From Sporomusa sp. KB1 (lineage in GTDB: Bacteria; Bacillota; Negativicutes; Sporomusales; Sporomusaceae), in the NCBI RefSeq assembly GCF_007830295.1, contig NZ_VLKC01000002.1, positions 5,020,675-5,084,674 on the forward strand: a stretch of DNA of 64,000 nucleotides, read 5' to 3'. The position numbers and the translations under genes were made by a program. A model generated the notes under the pieces. That model was given only the letters and a program-made list of their open reading frames with translations, did no database searches and was not told the origin of the DNA. Positions 43,035-51,427 of the stretch are shown one piece after another. The first letter of the stretch is position 1. Every line of letters begins with the position of its first letter.

Positions 43035-43673
43035 CTAATTTTGGTCAGATTGTGTCCTGTTCTTCCAAAAGTAGTATACTGCAAAAGCGATAAGCAAAAT
43101 TGCAACTATCAGACTAGCCTCATGACCCATCGTATTTAACTCGCGCCAATTTTCGCCCAACATTTGGCCGGCATAAATTAAAGCCACTGTCCACGGAAGG
43201 GAGCCTAACACGGTATAAAACATAAATTTACCTAGATTCACTTTGGCAAACCCGGCAGGCAGCGAAATAAAGGTACGGACAATGGGTAACAATCGGCTGA
43301 AAAAAGTGGCCTTTATCCCATAGCGGTCAAACCATCTTTGCGCAGTATCAACATGTTTTTTAGATAAAAACATGTATTTTCCATACTTTGTAACAAAAGG
43401 TTGTCCACCGTAAAACCCAATCAAATAAGCAACAATCGAACCTAGTAATCCACCTGACACCCCAGCAAAAACACTCATAGTAAAATCCAGCTTGCCAAGA
43501 TATACCAGATACCCTGCAAAACCAAAAATAAGTTCACTAGGGACAGGTATACATGCACTCTCCAGCGCCATGCCGATAAAAATTCCGGTATAACCCAAAA
43601 GAGCAATATAATCAATTACAATTTGAAAAACCTGTTCCGCGACAATCGCCTCCTTCGCTTCATATTCTACCAT
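43035..43673 (-). CDS. DedA family (SNARE-associated/VTT domain) membrane protein
   Basis: A 212-residue membrane protein: GYTGIFIGMALESACIPVPSELIF is the DedA N-terminal signature, and GxxxSxxxYxxGxxxG-like FYGGQPFVTKYGKYMFLS and FFSRLLPIVRTFISLPAGFAKV the central motif. DedA proteins act in lipid carrier or phospholipid recycling at the membrane. The ATG at 43673 has no ribosome site, while a strong AAGGAGG lies nine codons inside the frame (about 43650), so the exact N-terminus is uncertain. A hairpin AAACCGCTATTC/GAATAGCGGTTT (about 43693-43720) lies just upstream. Confidence 0.88.
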   Translation of the reverse strand: MVEYEAKEAIVAEQVFQIVIDYIALLGYTGIFIGMALESACIPVPSELIFGFAGYLVYLGKLDFTMSVFAGVSGGLLGSIVAYLIGFYGGQPFVTKYGKYMFLSKKHVDTAQRWFDRYGIKATFFSRLLPIVRTFISLPAGFAKVNLGKFMFYTVLGSLPWTVALIYAGQMLGENWRELNTMGHEASLIVAILLIAFAVYYFWKNRTQSDQN

Positions 43674-43798
43674 GGTTTAGTAGTAAACTGCAAAACCGCT
43701 ATTCAAAAGAATAGCGGTTTACCTTCTGATTTGTATTACTAATAAAATGTGGTAATATATACTCTATAAATACTATTAGGATTCGGCAGGTGTACACG

Positions 43799-45415
43799 TT
43801 GAAACGAATTTTTATTATTATGGCTCTAACCCTTTCCCTGCTTTACGTATTAGAAATCTCCGAAGCTGTTGGCCTCAAAAGTTTTAAACCCCATCTGGAA
43901 ATTAATCATAAAGCCAATGAAAATATTTTACAATGGCAACGATTACCTTATTTTGCTTATTATGAGGTAGAAGCTTTGAGTATTCCGCCTGACAATGACG
44001 CTGAGCAAGCCACTGATACAGAGCTAATTGCCAGCTATCGTACTTGGAAAAACCAAATGCCTATTGACGAAAATTTTCCTTTTCGCACCTACTGGCGCGT
44101 ATCGGCCCAAACTCTGTTTCATCAGCCGCTGGGCAAATACTCTGACCACGTTAACCTAACACAAACCATCGATGGAATAGCCGCCGACTTTAACAATGTA
44201 AAGCCAGAGCCCACTTCCTTTTACCCTGCCAGCACTCCGGCCTCTATCCGGCCAATGCTAACCTGGACGGTAGTACCAGGCGCCGTATACTATGAGCTCG
44301 AGTTCTTAACAGAACCACCGGAAAATCCCAACGATGTTTTTTCATCTGACAAGCAGGTTCTCTTAACCCGCGAGGTGTTTACCAATGGCTATAATGCTGA
44401 TTTGTCCTGGTATGAAGGCAGCCGTATCTTCTGGCGCGTCCGCGCGCTAAATAATCACGGCAACCCCCTAGGCGTTTTTTCTAATGCTACTGAACTTTAC
44501 CTTAATCACGATATTATCCCTGTCACCAGACCGCTGATCAATGAGCACAAACCGACCAACCTGCCTGCACCACTCTATCCCGCCTACTCCCTGATACCCG
44601 TATTGGGAGCTTTAAGCCATGAAATTGAGCTTACTCGTCAACCACCGGAAAACCCTGGTGGCATTGAACCCTCACAATACCGTATTTGGAGTCAAACAGT
44701 CATTGGCTTAAATGACTGTTATGACGATCAGCCTCGAATTATTCCCGGAAAATACTATTGGCGGGTACGTGGTATTGATGCCGCCGGCAATCCGGTCGGC
44801 GGCTATTCGGACGCCGCTGAATTTAGCGTTGACTTGAGCCGTGGACACTATGCGGCCACCTTTGGTGACAGTATCACCCACGGCGGCGGCGCTATCTCCT
44901 ATTCACCTGCCGATTTTGATTACAGTTATCAAACCTATCTTAATTTTCCCGCTGTCAATCTTGGTAAAAGTGGTGATACTACGGCAGCTATGCTAGCCAG
45001 ATTTGATCAAGATGTACTACCCTTCAAACCGAAATATCTACTAATACTGGGTGGTACCAACAGCCTGCGTGGCGGTGTCCCTGCTGCTCAGGTCATTACT
45101 GAGCTCACAGGGATTCGTGATAAATGCCTGACAAATGGCATTCGACCTATCTTTTTAACCTTACCGCCAATCAACCCGGATGCAATTGCTGATGTCTTCC
45201 ATGAAGAAACAGTTAACAACTGGCGGGAAGAGTTTGATGCTGTCAATCAATTTATCCGGCAGCAGCGTTACTTTATCGACCTTGAACCTCACTTTCTTGA
45301 CAGTAACCGTGAGCTTCCGGATTATTTGGCTATTGACGGCTTACACCCGGATATTGAAGGCAAAAAACTCATAGCACAAATTATAAATGCTCACTGGTCA
45401 AGGGTTGTTCGCTAG
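43799..45415 (+). CDS. Exported SGNH/GDSL hydrolase with fibronectin-III-like repeats
   Basis: A 538-residue protein with a signal peptide (KRIFIIMALTLSLLYVLEIS). Three repeats of about 100-120 residues, each ending YWRVRG or FWRVRA plus G.YS/FSNA, look like fibronectin-type or Ig-like domains and form the N-terminal 340 residues. The C-terminal SGNH hydrolase has block I FGDSITHGGG with the catalytic serine, block III GGTNSLRGG, and block V DGLHPDIEGK with Asp-His. It would hydrolyse an ester of an extracellular glycan or lipid. TTG 43799 has GGCAGGTG 6 bases upstream; GTG 43790 overlaps that site. The stop overlaps the tyrA 3' end (convergent, 35 bp). Confidence 0.86.
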   Translation: MKRIFIIMALTLSLLYVLEISEAVGLKSFKPHLEINHKANENILQWQRLPYFAYYEVEALSIPPDNDAEQATDTELIASYRTWKNQMPIDENFPFRTYWRVSAQTLFHQPLGKYSDHVNLTQTIDGIAADFNNVKPEPTSFYPASTPASIRPMLTWTVVPGAVYYELEFLTEPPENPNDVFSSDKQVLLTREVFTNGYNADLSWYEGSRIFWRVRALNNHGNPLGVFSNATELYLNHDIIPVTRPLINEHKPTNLPAPLYPAYSLIPVLGALSHEIELTRQPPENPGGIEPSQYRIWSQTVIGLNDCYDDQPRIIPGKYYWRVRGIDAAGNPVGGYSDAAEFSVDLSRGHYAATFGDSITHGGGAISYSPADFDYSYQTYLNFPAVNLGKSGDTTAAMLARFDQDVLPFKPKYLLILGGTNSLRGGVPAAQVITELTGIRDKCLTNGIRPIFLTLPPINPDAIADVFHEETVNNWREEFDAVNQFIRQQRYFIDLEPHFLDSNRELPDYLAIDGLHPDIEGKKLIAQIINAHWSRVVR

Positions 45416-46292
45416 CAGCCTGTTCCAGTAGTAATAACTCATCGCGCCGTTGTTTTGCATTAGAAAAAAATTTATGAATGCTCGCTCTGTCGCCTTGACG
45501 AACCGCTGTCGCAACTTGGCTGACAATTTGACTAAATTTATCTAAACTGTCGGCAATTGGTTCAGCATTTGTCATGCAAATATCAGCCCACATATCAGCA
45601 TTGGAAGAAGCAATGCGTGTTGTATCCCGAAAACCGCCGCCTGCCAGTTTGATGCTGTTTTCCTGGTCTTGCAAATACGTAAGCAGGTTTACCAGCGCAG
45701 CAGCGCCAATATGTGGTACATGACTGATTAAAGCCGTACACCAATCATGCTCGGCAGCATTCATTTCCGTGATTCTGGCCCCTGTCCAGTTAATCACCTG
45801 CCGTACTGCTTCTACAGCTGCAGCATCCCCATCCCTTGTAGGAGTGAGTATATACCACTTATCGTAAAAAAGTGTGTCAACGGCAGCTTCGATGCCACTT
45901 TTTTCGCGCCCGGCCATGGGATGACCGGGAACGTAATGAACACCCTGTGGTAATACTGCCGCGATTTCTTGTATTAGATAAGTTTTAGTACTGCCAGTGT
46001 CTGTCAAAATAGCGCCTGGTTTTAAATGGGGTGCTATTTCTTTTATGAGCGTCGCTATTTGCAGTACAGGCGTACACACAAAAATCATATCGGCACTCTT
46101 TATGCCTGTTTTATAATCAGCAGTAATCCGGTCAGCAGCGCCGCATTGTTTGGCTTTAAGCATTGACAATTCGTTCGTGTCAATGCCTGTAACTTCAACC
46201 TTCTCCCCCTGGGAGGCTTTGATGGCCAAACCAAGCGAACCGCCAATTAACCCCATACCGATGATTGCAATCTGTTTGATTGCCGGCTTCAT
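45381..46292 (-). CDS. tyrA: Prephenate dehydrogenase TyrA
   Basis: A 303-residue NAD-dependent enzyme that converts prephenate to 4-hydroxyphenylpyruvate for tyrosine synthesis. Seen: IIGMGLIGGSLGLAIKA (NAD site), DTGSTKTYLI, PGHPMAGREKSGIEA, and HDWCTALISHVPHIGAAALVN. ATG 46292 overlaps the aroF stop (46289), so both are translated from the T-box-controlled transcript. The length is normal for a single-domain TyrA without an ACT domain, consistent with regulation by the leader rather than by feedback. Confidence 0.95.
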   Translation of the reverse strand: MKPAIKQIAIIGMGLIGGSLGLAIKASQGEKVEVTGIDTNELSMLKAKQCGAADRITADYKTGIKSADMIFVCTPVLQIATLIKEIAPHLKPGAILTDTGSTKTYLIQEIAAVLPQGVHYVPGHPMAGREKSGIEAAVDTLFYDKWYILTPTRDGDAAAVEAVRQVINWTGARITEMNAAEHDWCTALISHVPHIGAAALVNLLTYLQDQENSIKLAGGGFRDTTRIASSNADMWADICMTNAEPIADSLDKFSQIVSQVATAVRQGDRASIHKFFSNAKQRRDELLLLEQAASEQPLTSEHL

Positions 46293-47305
46293 GCCATTTT
46301 CCTGCCAACTGCCGCAGCAATAATACCCACTTCATTCATCAGAGCTTGGAAGTTAGCAGGAGTCAACGACTGACTGCCATCAGACAAGGCCTCTGCCGGA
46401 TTAGGATGAACCTCAATCATTAAGCCGTCAGCTCCGCCGGCCACGGCTGCTTTAGCCATGGGTCTAACCAGTTTCCACACGCCGGTGCCATGACTGGGAT
46501 CGACAATCACCGGCAGATGACTCAAGTCTTTAAGTGCTGCTGCCGCACTCAAATCCAACGTGTTGCGGGTGTAATCCTCGAATGTCCGGATACCGCGTTC
46601 GCAAAACATAACATTAAAATTGCCTTCACTTAATATATACTCGGCCGCATGCAACCACTCATTGATAGTTGCCGCCATCCCACGCTTTAACAGCACTGGC
46701 ATACCGCTTTTACCTACTGCCTTAAGCAGTTGAAAGTTTTGCATATTGCGGGCACCGATTTGTAATACATCGGCATAAGCACTTACCACCGATACGGATT
46801 GGATATCGACAACCTCAGTAACTACTTTTAGCCCAGTGACCTCCCTGGCCTCGGCCAACATTTCCAGCCCCTTTTCCTCAAGCCCCTGAAAAGAGTAGGG
46901 TGAAGTCCGCGGCTTGTAGGCGCCCCCTCGCAAAAACTGAGCACCAGCTGCTTTAACAATTTTTGCTGATTCCAGCAGCTGCTCTCTGCTTTCCACTGCA
47001 CAAGGACCTGCCATCACTACCAGATTAGTACCGCCAACAAGTACCCCGCCAATATTAATCACTGTATCTTCGCTCTTGATTTCCCGGCTGACCAGCTTAT
47101 AACCAGCAGTAACAGATATCGCCTTCTCTACACCAGCCATGGCCTCTAAAGGTAGTTGAGCCATTAATTTTTTTTCACCAATCAGGCCAATAATTGTACG
47201 TGATTTTCCTTCTGACAAATGTACTCTTAATCCAGCGCCTGTTACCCGGGCAACCACGGTGTCAATCTCTTTTTGAGTAGCTGCCGGGCTCATCACAATA
47301 ATCAT
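46289..47305 (-). CDS. aroF: 3-deoxy-7-phosphoheptulonate synthase, AroF-type with N-terminal FL domain (paralogue 1)
   Basis: A 338-residue type I-beta DAHP synthase catalysing the first step of the shikimate pathway. The first ~90 residues form a ferredoxin-like domain (MIIVMSPAATQKEIDTVVAR); the barrel shows VVMAGPCAVESREQLLESA, RGGAYKPRTSPYSFQGL, EVVDIQSV, QIGARNMQNFQLL, CERGIRTFEDYTRNTLDL and IVDPSHGTGVW. It lies first in the aroF-tyrA operon behind a tyrosine T-box. ATG 47305 has TAGGAGGC. Confidence 0.96.
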   Translation of the reverse strand: MIIVMSPAATQKEIDTVVARVTGAGLRVHLSEGKSRTIIGLIGEKKLMAQLPLEAMAGVEKAISVTAGYKLVSREIKSEDTVINIGGVLVGGTNLVVMAGPCAVESREQLLESAKIVKAAGAQFLRGGAYKPRTSPYSFQGLEEKGLEMLAEAREVTGLKVVTEVVDIQSVSVVSAYADVLQIGARNMQNFQLLKAVGKSGMPVLLKRGMAATINEWLHAAEYILSEGNFNVMFCERGIRTFEDYTRNTLDLSAAAALKDLSHLPVIVDPSHGTGVWKLVRPMAKAAVAGGADGLMIEVHPNPAEALSDGSQSLTPANFQALMNEVGIIAAAVGRKMA

Positions 47306-47340
47306 AGTTGTCGCCTCCTAAAATTTTTGGAAAATAAAAA

Positions 47341-47615
47341 AAGCCCCATCCCTAACAGGGACGAGACTTTACTCGCGGTACCACCCTGCTTGCTTAAAAT
47401 AGCAAGCCACTCTTTTCAGGTACAGGACATTCCGATACCCTAGCCTCTGATAACGGTGGCATCCGGCGCGGTCTACTTGGAATCAATCCGTTCAACCTGC
47501 TGCTCACAGGTGTATTTCAATAAGCACGCCTACCGGGTCACACCACCCCCCGGCTCTCTGATAATAGCGCAGCCAATTTACTTATCCCATTCATTGCATT
47601 TGCATATGCTGTTGC
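47341..47615 (-). promoter_or_regulatory. Tyrosine T-box leader of aroF-tyrA
   Basis: Transcribed on the minus strand. The conserved T-box AGGGTGGTACCGCG (about 47386-47373) is followed by a terminator: GTCTCGTCCCT and AGGGATGGGGC around GTT, then TTTTTTTATTTT. In Stem I the 3' side reads TTGAAATACACC, placing the specifier triplet UAC (47514-47512, tyrosine) followed by A. An AGAGAG distal bulge (about 47560) is seen. Uncharged tRNA(Tyr) would stabilise the antiterminator and switch on aroF and tyrA. Confidence 0.9.
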
Positions 47616-47620
47616 CAATG

Positions 47621-47649
47621 AATATATCACATAACAAAATTCCTGTCAA
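47621..47649 (-). promoter_or_regulatory. Promoter of the aroF-tyrA T-box transcript
   Basis: Minus-strand TTGACA (47649-47644), 17-base spacer, TATATT (47626-47621). Start expected at about 47614, immediately 5' of the T-box Stem I. Confidence 0.85.
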
Positions 47650-47658
47650 TAGCCTTAT

Positions 47659-47916
47659 TTATTCTAACGCATTTTTACTCATTAACTGCTCTAGCGCCTG
47701 AGCCAGCTGATCAGGACAAGAAGTTGCTTTAGCGCCGCATCTTATCCCTTTTAATTTAGTAATAACCGCATCGACTGTCATTCCTTCTGCCAGCCGGCTT
47801 ACGCCCTGTAAATTACCAGGGCAGCCTGATTGAAAATGAATTTCCTTTACGATATTGTCTTCTACCAGGAACTCAATCTTTTTTGAACACACACCGCTGG
47901 GTATGTAAGTATTCAT
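47659..47916 (-). CDS. TSCPD domain-containing protein
   Basis: An 85-residue protein with the C-terminal TSCPDQLAQALE motif that names the family, and conserved cysteines C-GVCSKK, GCPGNL and IRCGAKATSCPD. Similar domains occur at the C-terminus of B12-dependent ribonucleotide reductase (NrdJ) and as free proteins in anaerobes; a role in redox or metal binding is likely but unproved. ATG 47916 has AAGGAAG. It ends just upstream of the aroF promoter on the same strand. Confidence 0.85.
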   Translation of the reverse strand: MNTYIPSGVCSKKIEFLVEDNIVKEIHFQSGCPGNLQGVSRLAEGMTVDAVITKLKGIRCGAKATSCPDQLAQALEQLMSKNALE

Positions 47917-47990
47917 GTTCCGCTCTTCCTTCCTACTTATGGATTATGGAAACATTATAGCATACAACCTGTACGGTGAACATTACTATT

Positions 47991-49622
47991 TTACGACCGG
48001 CGAACAGCATCAATCAATGGCGGTACAACCTGTTTTTTACGTGACATAACGCCAGGCAAATACCAGGTGCCATCTGGGCGTCCTTCGCCAAAAGCGGCTG
48101 CAATCAGTCCTGCTGGCTGTCCGTAGTAGAGCAGATATGTTGCCTCGTCTACTATGCCCGTAATAAGCAATATTGCCATATTATACGGCTCTTTATTGCA
48201 AATGGCCTGTAACGCAGCTTCCAGTTGGCTTTGCTGTTGAAGTACACTTTCCGGATCCATAATTGAGAGTTGACTTATGGCAACATAATATTCGCCAATC
48301 TGAAATTCCTTCAAATCGGCAGCCACAATATCAGCCGGTGTTAACTTATCAATGACTGAACCAGCTTTTAGCATCGCCATACCAAAATCCTGAATAGTAA
48401 GCCCAACAATTTGGGCTAGTTTATTGGCCGTATCACCGTCTTTTTTCGTTGCTGTAGGTGATTTAAAAAGTACAGTATCAGAGATGATGGCAGCTAACAA
48501 CAGACCGGCAATCGACTTAGGTATTGGAACATTCCGCTGCCAGTACATATTAGCCACAATAGTAGCTGTCGACCCTACCGGTTCATGCCTGATAAATATT
48601 GGTTCACTAGTCTCTAGTCCACCTAATCGGTGATGGTCAATAATTTCAACAATTTTGGCTTCTTCTATTCCGTCTACTGCTTGCGAACGTTCATTATGGT
48701 CAACCAGAATAACCTGATCACGCTCAGGCACAATCAGCCGGTCCCGATCAATAAGCCCCACCAGATTTCCTGCCTGGACAACTGGATAATTGCGGTAGCC
48801 GGTACGAATAATACTATTTTTTATATCAGAGACCAGGTCCTCAGGTTTAAAGGAAGCAACATTAGTTTTCATGATGTTCCGCACCGGAATACTCTGGTTG
48901 ATCAAGCGTGCACAGGTATAGGTATCCTGCGGTGCTCTAATGATATAGGTGCCTGCCGCCTGAGCTGCAGTTTCCACCTCAGGTGCAACCTCAAAATCAC
49001 CAGTAACAATTAGGCAAGATACACCAATAGCAATACAAGCCAGTTGAGCCTTGGTACGATTGCCTACCAGAACGATATCACCAGGCTTAATAACTTTAGT
49101 CATCGTCTTGGTATGAGACGCAGCAATTTTCACATGCCCCTCAATGATCCGTGACAACTCCCCACCACACACAAGTGTGCCATTAAGGCAGCGTAAAATT
49201 CCCGCATAGTTAACACCAGTTTCCCGTAAATCCTGCATACCCAGTTCACTGACATACCGCTCAGCCAAATCGCTAACTGTGACTATTCCTACTAGCTTGC
49301 CGCCATTTTCAACAACAGGAATGGATTTCAGATTATGGGATTGAATCAGCTGACCTAGCTTCCGCAAGGTGTTCCAGGGATGAATTGTTATAATATTTTC
49401 ATGCATTACATCTTTGGCCCGGGGATATATGTCTAAAATAAGTTGTGGCGGCTGAACACTAAAAAGTTCTAATACATATTTAGTCTCGGCATTAATCTTT
49501 CCCGCCCGTGCCGGAACTACGTGCTCGCCCAAAGCTGTTTTTAGATTTGCATAAGCAACTGCTGAGCAAATAGAATCAGTATCAGGATTGCGATGACCAA
49601 TTATGTAAATTGGTTTGGACAA
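47991..49622 (-). CDS. Manganese-dependent inorganic pyrophosphatase with CBS and DRTGG domains
   Basis: A 543-residue family II pyrophosphatase (DHH superfamily). The N-terminal DHH part has IGHRNPDTDSICSAVAYANL with metal ligands; an insert carries two CBS motifs (MHENIITIHPWNTLRKLGQ and MKTNVASFKPEDLVSDI) around a DRTGG domain; the domain resumes with DHHRLGG and ends in the DHHA2 part (YYVAISQLSI). CBS domains bind adenine nucleotides and regulate the enzyme. Start is TTG 49622 with GAGGAG about 11 bases upstream. Confidence 0.92.
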   Translation of the reverse strand: MSKPIYIIGHRNPDTDSICSAVAYANLKTALGEHVVPARAGKINAETKYVLELFSVQPPQLILDIYPRAKDVMHENIITIHPWNTLRKLGQLIQSHNLKSIPVVENGGKLVGIVTVSDLAERYVSELGMQDLRETGVNYAGILRCLNGTLVCGGELSRIIEGHVKIAASHTKTMTKVIKPGDIVLVGNRTKAQLACIAIGVSCLIVTGDFEVAPEVETAAQAAGTYIIRAPQDTYTCARLINQSIPVRNIMKTNVASFKPEDLVSDIKNSIIRTGYRNYPVVQAGNLVGLIDRDRLIVPERDQVILVDHNERSQAVDGIEEAKIVEIIDHHRLGGLETSEPIFIRHEPVGSTATIVANMYWQRNVPIPKSIAGLLLAAIISDTVLFKSPTATKKDGDTANKLAQIVGLTIQDFGMAMLKAGSVIDKLTPADIVAADLKEFQIGEYYVAISQLSIMDPESVLQQQSQLEAALQAICNKEPYNMAILLITGIVDEATYLLYYGQPAGLIAAAFGEGRPDGTWYLPGVMSRKKQVVPPLIDAVRRS

Positions 49623-49774
49623 GCTATTCTCAACTCCTCAATCTATACTCTTCTGGAATTTTTTCATATATATATATATATGACCAGGCCCTATTCAGCC
49701 TCATGGAGGAACTTGAACAGATACCTGGCCTTAAACGAATAGAACAAGCAGTTATTGAACTATTAAACTATGTA

Positions 49775-50263
49775 TTAAGGTCTGGCACATTCACCAGCTT
49801 CCCCTTTCATAATGGCTAAACCATGATCAAGCGCTGGCAAAATAACTTCCAAACATTCGCGTACACCTTTGGGACTACCAGGAAGATTGATAATAAGCGT
49901 TTTGCCACGTAACCCAGCTACCGCCCGCGACAACATCGCCCGTGAAGTTTTTTCCAGCGATTTAGCCCGCATAACTTCCGGAATACCAGGAACTTGTCTG
50001 TCAATTACTGCCAAAGTAGCTTCTGGTGTTACATCCCGTGGCCCAAGCCCAGTGCCACCGGTAGTGAGAATGATATCTATCTTTTCATTGTCAGCCATGT
50101 TAATCATAGCCTGACTAAGAACCTCACGCTCATCAGGAACAATTACATACTGCTTAACCTCGCCAAGCTGTGCCAGTGTCTCAGCAATAGCCTTACCGCT
50201 CAAATCCTCGCGTTCACCGCGTGACCCTTTATCGCTGGCTGTGATAATGCCAATACTATACAT
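49775..50263 (-). CDS. mogA: Molybdopterin adenylyltransferase MogA/MoaB-type
   Basis: A 162-residue MoCF-fold protein that adenylylates molybdopterin before molybdenum insertion. Seen: IGIITASDKGSRGEREDLSG, ILTTGGTGLGPRDVTPEAT (the adenylate-binding motif), and LIINLPGSPKGVRECLE. ATG 50263 overlaps the MOSC gene stop by 8 bp, so they are coupled. MogA and MoaB are close relatives; the last position in a Mo-cofactor operon does not separate them. Confidence 0.9.
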   Translation of the reverse strand: MYSIGIITASDKGSRGEREDLSGKAIAETLAQLGEVKQYVIVPDEREVLSQAMINMADNEKIDIILTTGGTGLGPRDVTPEATLAVIDRQVPGIPEVMRAKSLEKTSRAMLSRAVAGLRGKTLIINLPGSPKGVRECLEVILPALDHGLAIMKGEAGECARP

Positions 50264-50696
50264 TTTCGATCACCTCTAGTGTATCACCATTAGCTACCCG
50301 TCCGCCAGTCACTACGATCGCAAATATGCCTTCTTTAGGCATAACACAATCACCAGCCTGATAGTAGATACTGCAGCGGTTGTGACACTCTTTACCAATT
50401 TGACTGACTTCCATTAGTACATCACCAATTTTTAATTTCGTACCAATAGGCAACGCTGGTAAATTAATTCCCTCAGTCGTCAAGTTTTCAGCAAAATCTC
50501 CCGGATGAACATCAAGCCCTTTTTGTCGCATTTTTTCAATGCTTTCTACAGCTAGAAGACTGACCTGGCGGTGCTGGAACCCGGCATGAGCATCGCCTTC
50601 CAGGCCAAGTCCGACTAAAAGATTAGCCTCCCCGACATTTTTTTTGCGTTCGCCTTTATTTTTGCTGGTGCAAACTGCTACAATCTTTCCTTGCAT
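50256..50696 (-). CDS. MOSC domain protein
   Basis: A 146-residue MOSC (Moco sulfurase C-terminal) domain: GKIVAVCTSKNKGERKK, GLGLEGDAHAGFQHRQVSLL, PGDFAENLTTEGINLPALP, and the conserved cysteine in GKECHNRCSIYYQAGDC. Such proteins transfer or handle sulfur or bind Mo-cofactor, and in anaerobes often accompany MoaC and MogA. ATG 50696 has GGGAGG. It lies 3 bp after moaC and overlaps mogA. Confidence 0.9.
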   Translation of the reverse strand: MQGKIVAVCTSKNKGERKKNVGEANLLVGLGLEGDAHAGFQHRQVSLLAVESIEKMRQKGLDVHPGDFAENLTTEGINLPALPIGTKLKIGDVLMEVSQIGKECHNRCSIYYQAGDCVMPKEGIFAIVVTGGRVANGDTLEVIENV

Positions 50697-50699
50697 TGT

Positions 50700-51179
50700 T
50701 TAATCCTCCCTTACAAAATTACCGCTTTTTCCGCCTGACTTAGCGCGTAATCGGACATATTCGATAGTCATTGCCTTATCTACTGCTTTGCACATATCAT
50801 AGATCGTCAAGGCAGCTACTGACACGGCTGTCAAAGCTTCCATTTCCACCCCAGTCTTGCCGGTGGTTTTTACTATCGCCTTAATATTAATAGCATTAGC
50901 TGCGTCTTCAATGGTAAATTCAAGATTAACGCCAGTCAGCAAAAGCGGATGACACATGGGAATTAAATCCCAGGTCCGCTTGGCTCCCATTATCCCCCCT
51001 ACTTGAGCTACTCCTAAAACATCACCTTTGCCCATCGCACCTTGTTTCACTAACGCAAGAGTAGTTGGCTTCATAGTAATCCGGCCTTCAGCCACAGCTT
51101 CCCGTTTGGTCTCATCTTTAACAGTTACATCTACCATCCGCGCCTTACCGGCGTGATTAAAGTGTGTTAATTCCTCCAT
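50700..51179 (-). CDS. moaC: Cyclic pyranopterin monophosphate synthase MoaC
   Basis: A 159-residue enzyme that with MoaA makes cPMP from GTP. Seen: HFNHAGKARMVDVTVKDETKRE, ITMKPTTLALVKQGAMGKGDVLGVA, LIPMCHPLLLTGV and GKTGVEMEALTAVSVAALTIYDMCKAVD. ATG 51179 is chosen because GGTGGAGG lies just upstream, whereas the in-frame ATG at 51194 has none. The gap to moaA is 248 bp and holds a hairpin. Confidence 0.95.
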   Translation of the reverse strand: MEELTHFNHAGKARMVDVTVKDETKREAVAEGRITMKPTTLALVKQGAMGKGDVLGVAQVGGIMGAKRTWDLIPMCHPLLLTGVNLEFTIEDAANAINIKAIVKTTGKTGVEMEALTAVSVAALTIYDMCKAVDKAMTIEYVRLRAKSGGKSGNFVRED

Positions 51180-51349
51180 GACTACCTCCACCATTAGTAA
51201 AGTATCTTTTTTTATATTCTGTCATTTCTTTCACAATTCCTGCAATATTTTATGGCAACTTATTTTTCATGGTAAGGGTTAGAACAGTTTAATCTACTGC
51301 TAACACAAAAAAAAGAAGGTGCTAAAGTATTTTAGTAACAAACTAACAA

Positions 51350-51383
51350 AGGCCTAGCTTCTTACTGTTAAGAAGTTAAGCCT
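51350..51383 (-). terminator. Hairpin between moaA and moaC, possible attenuator/terminator
   Basis: CTTCTTA and TAAGAAG pair around a 4-base loop with an AGGC/GCCT outer clamp; on the minus strand TTTGTTAG follows. Weak as a terminator. It splits the Mo-cofactor genes into mobB-moaA and moaC-MOSC-mogA. The rest of the 248-bp gap shows no gene. Confidence 0.4.
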
Positions 51384-51427
51384 AATTAATTTATCCTTAG
51401 ACTACCTTTTTATGCTACTTTTTTAAC

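Noticed and set aside
49610..49819. Plus-strand frame of 69 codons over the (AT)n tract and the mogA 3' end
   Set aside because: No ribosome site, low-complexity start over an AT microsatellite, and it overlaps two real genes on the other strand.
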